Shown here: positions 58,716 to 64,000 of the stretch, one piece after another
How positions within the stretch are numbered: the first letter of the stretch is position 1
Layout of the letters: the number at the start of each line of letters is the position of its first letter
Origin: Cryphonectria parasitica EP155
Lineage: Eukaryota; Ascomycota; Sordariomycetes; Diaporthales; Cryphonectriaceae
Assembly: GCF_011745365.1 (NCBI RefSeq)
Contig: NW_024468916.1
Coordinates: forward strand, 1,843,630-1,907,629
Length of the DNA: 64,000 bases
Reading direction: 5' to 3'
The notes under the pieces: generated by a model
Seen by the model: only the letters and a program-made list of their open reading frames with translations
The model's database searches: none
Told to the model about the DNA's origin: nothing
Position numbers and translations under genes: made by a program

Positions 58716-59310
58716 CGACAGTCATGCAGTCAGTGCCAAATGTTATGGACACCTGCATGACCATGACGGGATATCAAATCACTTTACGAACGAGTAATGA
58801 GGTCATGGCTGAGGTGATCTGGGTTATGGATTGGAGTTCGAGGATGGCTGGTGATCATTCAGACATTGGCTTTATCATGATACCCCCTTCAGTCCTGACT
58901 GTGATCGGGGCACGGCTTATGATGGTGGTTGTTAGGTGAGCATACATCCACATCTATAGTACATTGATAGATGATGAGTGAGAATGAAGGACGAAATGAT
59001 GGAGAGTCTTGTATACTTGGCTTTATGTTTGTGTTGCAGCTGCCCTTCTATGCCTACCTAGGTACACACGTATAGGGAAGGCACATTTTGACTGTAGAGG
59101 CTGTACGCTCTCTCCTGCACATGGCCAGTCCTCCTTCGTAGAGAAAAGGGTATGGGTTGCCACTTCCATCGTTTTTGATCATTGATTTTCTTCATCTTCC
59201 TCCACACACACTGTCAATCAGGACACATGCTGAACAGCTTGATGATTCGACACATCTGTCGTCTCTTCATTGCTGCCGCACACTGCAAAATAACTTTATT
59301 GAAATCGACA
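58716..59310. other. Intergenic, no gene seen
   Basis: About 600 bp. It should hold the TANGO2-like 3' end and the promoter of the tandem ORF pair. A short frame at 58697-58939 has no family resemblance. Confidence 0.5.
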
Positions 59311-59751
59311 ATGGCCACCCAGCACCAGCCTTTCCAGCTTCATCAAGAACCATCCTGTCCTGTCCACAAGTCAGTCGAGTCTGTTGAGGAAACGCTCAAT
59401 CCCAACCTCGAGATCTTGGGCCGTTTCCCAACTGATCAATCCCAAGAATCAACCGAGCAGCAGGACAGAGGAGACCACCAACCCACCACTCTCCTCCTAC
59501 AATACGTCAAATTTCTGCGAGTAACACTTTTGGTCTGCCTCCACCAGACTATACACATCCTTTCTCTCAACCTTAGGTGCACGTGGATTCTCTTGCATGA
59601 GCTGCCTAGAAACTACATCGAGTCCATCTGCATCCTCCTTCAGCTCGTGTATACGGTCGTCCGAGCCTTGGCCTTGGTCCTTATTGTCCTCTGTGTTAGG
59701 GCCATCTTGGAGATCAGATACAAAGTCCGAGACTCCTTGGCGAAGTATTGA
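59311..59751 (+). CDS. Small membrane protein, function unknown
   Basis: A single exon of 146 aa. The ATG at 59311 (context GACAATGGCC) is preferred over TTG codons upstream. The first ~65 residues are hydrophilic and Gln/Glu/Pro-rich. The rest holds two hydrophobic stretches, YVKFLRVTLLVCLHQTIHIL and ICILLQLVYTVVRALALVLI, and ends in a basic tail RYKVRDSLAKY. Two membrane helices with short loops are expected. The stop is only 5 nt before the next ATG on the same strand, so both may be on one transcript. Alternatively, the ORF could be part of a spliced gene with 59757-60812. No family is recognised. Confidence 0.6.
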   Translation: MATQHQPFQLHQEPSCPVHKSVESVEETLNPNLEILGRFPTDQSQESTEQQDRGDHQPTTLLLQYVKFLRVTLLVCLHQTIHILSLNLRCTWILLHELPRNYIESICILLQLVYTVVRALALVLIVLCVRAILEIRYKVRDSLAKY

Positions 59752-59756
59752 CAGTG

Positions 59757-60812
59757 ATGGACCCGCCTTCACGCGTCTCCCGTCTGCCAACACCACACCT
59801 CCCCTTACGTCGCCGCCCACCCATCAGCGCGCCCATCAGCCAGGCCCAACACAACATTGGCCCCTTCTCAGCTACAGAGAACAGCTCCCCATATTCCTCC
59901 AGCACAAAAGCTTCCAGTTCAATCCACGACAGACTCGACACCACCGTCGATCTCGTTGCTACAGCGGACCATGGTGGGCAAAACTCAGCGACCCGTCTCC
60001 AGAGTCCCGATAACAAGCAGGCTGAGAAACCGATACAACGCTGGCCGCTGCCTAAGTCGCGCACCCTCAATGTCTTCTCAAGCATTTCTCATTCCCTTTC
60101 GCGGTCCAGCCTGATCCCTAGTCGTCGTACCAACTGCTCATCCAAAGCGTCAGCATCCTCACTTTCTGTTAACACGGCCGTCTGGGCCCCTCCCACGCCC
60201 ATCGGGCTTCCATCTGCTCTTAGCCCCAAGGTCAAGGGCAGCCGGCGGTCTCTTGGCTCGCACAAATCTGAGGTTCCCTTCTCGCCCGACCCTTGCATTG
60301 TCTACGAGGCTCAATCCTCGGCCTACTGGGCTGGCCGCTTCATGTCCCTCCACGACAGGTTTCAGTCCGAAGTGCTCAGCCCAAAGAGCATGCAGTCTCT
60401 CATCTCAACGCACTCACAGCGAATGCAAGATGTCAGCCAGCGCAGCCAACAGGCCCGGGTCTCGAACGCCCGCTACACTCGTTTAAACACCCGACTTCCG
60501 CCATCTGCCACATCCGCTGCCATTCTTCAGCAGACCAGCGGCAACATGGCCAACGCCATAGCAAACGCAGACGCTGCCTTGCTACTTGATGATGACGAGC
60601 TGTGCAAGCGGGTTTTTGTGCACCTCGAGGCGTTCTGTGCGACCGACGAGGCTCGTCAGAGCCTGCGTACCTGGCAACAAGACTATGCACGCAAGACGGG
60701 CCGCAAAAAGCTGCAACCCCGAGACGGCATCACAGAAGAGCTGAATACCACATCCCTTATCTCGCGTCTCATTCGTGGCAAGAAGGCGGGGAAGCGCGCA
60801 AGCATCATGTAG
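59757..60812 (+). CDS. Conserved-looking fungal protein of unknown function
   Basis: A single exon of 351 aa from the ATG at 59757 (MDPPSRVSRLPTPHLPLRRR). The N-terminal half is Ser/Pro/Arg-rich and disordered. The C-terminal half is ordered: EAQSSAYWAGRFMSLHDRFQ, a Gln/Ser-rich helix region, then LDDDELCKRVFVHLEAFCAT and SLRTWQQDYARKTGRKKLQP. The protein ends in a basic stretch RGKKAGKRASIM. From memory, the YWAGRFM and LRxWQQ segments recur in hypothetical proteins of many ascomycetes. The basic ends suggest a nuclear or nucleic-acid-linked role, which is inference. It is convergent with TFB2. Confidence 0.78.
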   Translation: MDPPSRVSRLPTPHLPLRRRPPISAPISQAQHNIGPFSATENSSPYSSSTKASSSIHDRLDTTVDLVATADHGGQNSATRLQSPDNKQAEKPIQRWPLPKSRTLNVFSSISHSLSRSSLIPSRRTNCSSKASASSLSVNTAVWAPPTPIGLPSALSPKVKGSRRSLGSHKSEVPFSPDPCIVYEAQSSAYWAGRFMSLHDRFQSEVLSPKSMQSLISTHSQRMQDVSQRSQQARVSNARYTRLNTRLPPSATSAAILQQTSGNMANAIANADAALLLDDDELCKRVFVHLEAFCATDEARQSLRTWQQDYARKTGRKKLQPRDGITEELNTTSLISRLIRGKKAGKRASIM

Positions 60813-61315
60813 GGTACAAGTCAAGAACGTGCTCCGAGAGCAATGCCCCTTGAGGCATCCTTGTGTATGAAACCTCCTCGGCATGTCATAATCTTTTATT
60901 AAAACGCCTGTCGTACCCTCAAACCAATAACATTCCTTTCCCAATTAAGCATCACATCCAACGCCTCGATCAAATGTGGAGCCCATCGCCCTGAGGCTTT
61001 TTCCTCGTTTGTCCTTTTTCATCCGTCAACATCCTGAACGCCGTAGCCTGGATGCCATCTGGCACCATAACAGTCCACCCACAGTGCCACTTCAAAATCC
61101 TCAAAGAAGACTCAAAGCAGCGCGCTACCGACGACCTTGGCTTCATAGTTGATTTTGATCTTGTATTTTTGCCTGGGCCGCTGAGACTCCCTCCTCATCT
61201 CGGGCCTTGACACATAGACGTCGTCACCCCATCCAAATCGCATAGCACGCGCAAACTCGGTCTCTGGGGAGCGACCGGAACTTCCTTCATCCGAGTCCTC
61301 GAAGGCGGCATCTCC
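60813..61315. other. Convergent intergenic region with an in-frame open extension of TFB2
   Basis: About 500 bp between convergent stop codons. On the minus strand the 67 codons after the TFB2 stop (61315-61115) stay open in the same frame, read like protein (FARAMRFGWGDDVYVSRPEM) and end at TGA 61114. The remainder shows nothing. Confidence 0.5.
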
Positions 61316-62827
61316 CTAGATATCCCGCCGGTTCTTCAGCTGCTTCAGGAAGTCCCGCAGCTGCTCGTGTCTGCTGGCGAAGAAGCTCTGTTTGACGTCG
61401 CTCTTCCACACCAGGACGCCGATCTCCTCTGCATAGCGCGCCACGCTCTCATACTCCTGTGGGGTGTCAAACTCCTTGAACAAAAATCCCTTAGACGTCT
61501 TCATGCGTTCGTTCTCGAGCTGCCACAGGCGGATCTGGTCGACGACTGTGGGCGGGAGGACGGGCTTGTTGTTGAGCGCCGCCATGCGGTGCATCTGGTC
61601 GTGGGCGTGCGTCGCGAGGTAGCTGATGATCTGGTCGGCCGTGATGCCGTAAGCGACGGCACTGCGGATGGACCGGCGGGTCAGCCGGCCTGTGACCATG
61701 CCCGCGAAACGGTGCTTCAGCTCGCAGAAGAGAGCCAGGACGGAGATCTGCAGCGGCGAGGAGGTATATGCGTAGATGCGGTAGTTGGTCTCGAGGATTA
61801 TGAATCCCGTCTTCTGGCCGCTGTCCGCCACGCCGTCCGCGTTGCTGGCGATAGCCGCGTCGACGCCCGCCGAAACGCTACGCAGCGCCCCGGCCCCGCT
61901 CGTAAGAGTTGTCGCTAGGCGTGTAGGATAGTATTGACCTGCATGGGCTGAGTCGACAAACACCAGTCCGAAATCCATAAGATCAGGCAGCATGTTCCGT
62001 CGCATCTCGGTCAGCGCGGCCGTGTCGTACGCGTGGCCGAGCTCGAGGCTGGCCAGCATGAACAGAAAGGACAGCATGTCGACGCTATCCAGTCCATGAC
62101 CGCGCGTTGTCTTTTGGCCCCGTTCGTGCATCTCAGTGGCAATGTCGGCAGCGTCGAGCCACTGCAGTAGCAGGGTCCACACCTGCGCGTTGGCCTCCTG
62201 CAGGAGGAATGTGAAGCCTGCCTGGGTGATGCGCACGCCGCCCATCTCTGTCCGCTCCACGAGCCGTCCCGCGACGAGAAGCTCCTTGACACTCGAGTTG
62301 GGGCCCGCGCCCTTGCCGCCCATGGAGCCGGCGCCGCCCAGCTCAACACTATTGACCACATAGTGCAGAATATCTTCCCACTTCTTCCGTGCGACTCGGT
62401 CGAGGAAGGCAATATCGAGGTGTGCAGGCACCGGCTCGCTACTAGGAACGCCGAAGCTCTGGTGATCGCCGCCGCCCTCGAGGGCAAGACGCATGGAAGC
62501 ACGAAAGTTAGTCGTGAGCGAGAGAAACTGCCTGGACTTCTCCTTGCCGGCGGAGCTGATGCCGATGATGTGCAGCCGGCGCAGGATACCGAGAGCTTGG
62601 TCTCGCGCGCGCTTGGCCTCGGGCTTGACCCAGGTCTCGATGTGATCTAGCGGGAGAGGGTCGGGCATGTAGAGCAAGGCCATAACCATGGTCTTGGCGA
62701 GGTTTGGCAACATGCGACGGAAGATGGCGAACGTGGTCGAAGGTTGTTGGTAGAGCCGGCGGTAGGTGGTGCCGGGGAGCTTCTCGAGGTAATCGGACAG
62801 GGTGAGGGAGGGCGTTCGGGTAGTCAT
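61316..62827 (-). CDS. TFB2: TFIIH core subunit TFB2 (p52)
   Basis: A single exon of 503 aa from the ATG at 62827. Family segments in order are LSDYLEKLPGTTYRRLYQQP, LPNLAKTMVMALLYMPDPLP, LGILRRLHIIG, LQEANAQVWTLLLQWLDAAD, FLFMLASLELGHAYDTAALT, LMDFGLVFVDSAHAGQYYPT and FIILETNYRIYAYTSSPLQI. The C-terminal region has ITADQIISYLATHAHDQMHR, VDQIRLWQLENER and KSDVKQSFFASRHEQLRDFL. TFB2/p52 anchors and stimulates the XPB/Ssl2 helicase and pairs with TFB5 in TFIIH. It acts in RNA polymerase II initiation and nucleotide excision repair in the nucleus. The length is normal for fungi. The gene is divergent from the thioesterase gene, 629 bp apart. Confidence 0.96.
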   Translation of the reverse strand: MTTRTPSLTLSDYLEKLPGTTYRRLYQQPSTTFAIFRRMLPNLAKTMVMALLYMPDPLPLDHIETWVKPEAKRARDQALGILRRLHIIGISSAGKEKSRQFLSLTTNFRASMRLALEGGGDHQSFGVPSSEPVPAHLDIAFLDRVARKKWEDILHYVVNSVELGGAGSMGGKGAGPNSSVKELLVAGRLVERTEMGGVRITQAGFTFLLQEANAQVWTLLLQWLDAADIATEMHERGQKTTRGHGLDSVDMLSFLFMLASLELGHAYDTAALTEMRRNMLPDLMDFGLVFVDSAHAGQYYPTRLATTLTSGAGALRSVSAGVDAAIASNADGVADSGQKTGFIILETNYRIYAYTSSPLQISVLALFCELKHRFAGMVTGRLTRRSIRSAVAYGITADQIISYLATHAHDQMHRMAALNNKPVLPPTVVDQIRLWQLENERMKTSKGFLFKEFDTPQEYESVARYAEEIGVLVWKSDVKQSFFASRHEQLRDFLKQLKNRRDI

Positions 62828-63456
62828 GATGGGCGACCTTGAAGGAGGACACAGGAGAGAACGGAAGAGAGGAAGGTGGGCGGAGGGAGAGGGATTTCGG
62901 TCGAGGTCGAGGTCGACTATCGTCGTCCTTTGTCAGGCAGTGATGCCTATGAAGTTGTCATCATAAGAATCGATACCTTGTATGGGCTACTGTTTCTGAT
63001 CATCGAGATGTTCAGATGCCCCTTTGACCTTCAGCCAGCACGCACAGGGCAGCTGGGTTCTGGTGTTGAGAGGCAACCAAATTACTTTAGAGATGCTGCA
63101 GAAGGGGGAGAAGGAGAGAAACAGAGACAATAAAAGAGTGGAGGATGCTGTACTGGGTGTGACTTGGAAAATTCATGTGAAGTTGGGCCTGTGGCAGGCA
63201 AAATGGCAGTTCATCCCAGAGGCGATTGCAGGGGTAGGTGACTGATAAGCAGTGTGTGACGTGCCCAGAGAGGCCCCTGGCCACAAATCCCCTGGGCCCC
63301 TCCCCCAACCCTGGGTAACCTAGCACCTGCTGCAGCTTCTTGGGCAGTCCGAATCTCGGCCATCCTTATACCAAGTAACCGCAGACACAACACCCATTCT
63401 ATCAGCCCGGAATTCGAGCCCATAATCTATCATCTTTGTTGCTGCGAATCATCACC
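62828..63456. promoter_or_regulatory. Divergent intergenic region between TFB2 and the thioesterase gene
   Basis: About 630 bp between two divergent start codons, expected to hold both promoters. GA-rich tracts lie just upstream of TFB2 (62840-62890) and at 63100-63130. No other gene is seen. Confidence 0.55.
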
Positions 63457-63974
63457 ATGGCAAATCCTATCAAGACAACACCTTTTGTGACTAAGGTACG
63501 ATACACTATTGCACAGCCATGGTGGCTACCAATCGGCTCACAAGACAACAGGTTTTGAAAGACTTCATGAATACCTCTGGTCTCGAGCCCACGTACGTTT
63601 ACCCAAGCACCTACTGCAAGAGCTATCTTCAAAGACTGACTTCTTACAGATTGTTAGGAATCAAACATGTAAGAGGTTAAATCAGTTTTCACGGGTCTAC
63701 CTCAAGAAGCATGGCTATACTAATGTCGCTGGGTTTAGCTGAGGATACTTAATGCCCGTCCTGGCCAGGTCAATTTCGAGCTGGAGATCCACCGACAACA
63801 TACTGTGAGACTGGGAAAGCCAAGATCCAAACATTGATCCGGACTGACAGATTTTCCAGAACCGATTGAACATCCTACATGGGGGCACAATAGCCAGTAT
63901 GGTCGACTTGGGAGGCTCCCTTGCTGTCGCGTCCATGGGCCTGTACTCGACCGGAGTCTCGACTGATCTGAATG
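63457..63974 (+). CDS. PaaI/4HBT hot-dog thioesterase, 5' part (4 exons, runs off the window)
   Basis: Exons are 63457-63495, 63552-63668, 63739-63804 and 63860-63974. Introns of 56, 70 and 55 bp have GTACGA, GTAAGA and GTGAGA donors and CAG, TAG and CAG acceptors, all phase 0. A further donor (GGTACAC) at 63975 leads out of the window. The protein begins MANPIKTTPFVTKVLKDFMN and continues SGLEPTYVYP, ARPGQVNFELEIHRQHTNRL and NILHGGTIASMVDLGGSLAV. It then reads MGLYSTGVSTDLN. The HGG...MVDLGGSLA block is the acyl-thioester-binding signature of ACOT13/PaaI-type hot-dog enzymes, which hydrolyse acyl-CoA esters. No targeting peptide is evident. The exons are too short for simple ORF detection. 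Confidence 0.88.
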
Positions 63975-64000
63975 GTACACAATCTCAATCTTGCCTTGAA

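Noticed and set aside
61367..61918. 183-codon plus-strand open frame
   Set aside because: Antisense shadow of TFB2.
1..64000. CRISPR arrays, bacterial operons, riboswitches
   Set aside because: Introns, promoters and families are those of a fungal nuclear genome; no spaced identical repeats were seen.

Overview
The window looks like a chromosome segment of a filamentous ascomycete, most likely a sordariomycete. Genes carry short introns (about 46-240 bp) with GTRNGT donors, CTAAC/CTGAC-like branch points and YAG acceptors. The repertoire is fungal (HET domain, 2EXR-like protein, MGM101, TFB2) and intergenic spaces are long. Coding models below were built by hand from splice sites and frame continuity. 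No database search was possible, so names rest on remembered family motifs.

Layout. (1) 1-6.1 kb: the N-terminal part of a Pex24/DysF-type peroxisomal membrane protein gene, cut by the window edge, and a large nuclear-looking low-complexity protein of 1,279 aa, both on the minus strand. (2) 6.1-14.5 kb: about 8.4 kb without a supportable gene. (3) 14.5-18 kb: a conserved fungal protein of unknown function and the four-exon gene for ribosomal protein eL36, divergently arranged. (4) 20.9-23.6 kb: an alpha/beta-hydrolase-like membrane protein with Asn where the nucleophile is expected, and a small secreted protein. (5) 25.3-41.6 kb: an accessory-looking island. It holds three members of one unrecognised gene family (281, 246 and 308 aa) sharing intron positions, an intracellular trypsin-like protease, a coiled-coil protein, a large HET-domain gene flanked by a duplicated ~170 bp non-coding segment, a small possibly broken ORF and a 2EXR/F-box-like protein. 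(6) 42.0-44.0 kb: a six-exon MFS transporter. (7) 44.0-50.2 kb: no supportable gene. (8) 50.2-64 kb: a dense housekeeping block with a REEP/HVA22-type ER-shaping protein, MGM101 (mitochondrial DNA maintenance), a tiny four-exon twin-CX9C gene (COA4-like), biotin-protein ligase, a TANGO2/NRDE protein, two tandem ORFs 5 nt apart, TFIIH subunit TFB2, and the first four exons of a PaaI/4HBT thioesterase running off the right edge.

How the genes fit together. The right block is core metabolism and organelle biology. COA4 and BPL1 share a 152 bp divergent promoter, and MGM101 and COA4 are tandem neighbours that both serve mitochondria. The central island combines a cytosolic protease, a HET-domain protein and an uncharacterised paralogous family, a mix typical of fungal non-self recognition regions. 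That functional link is inference from content and proximity only. The most promising undescribed element is the three-gene family at 25.3-30.1 kb beside the protease.
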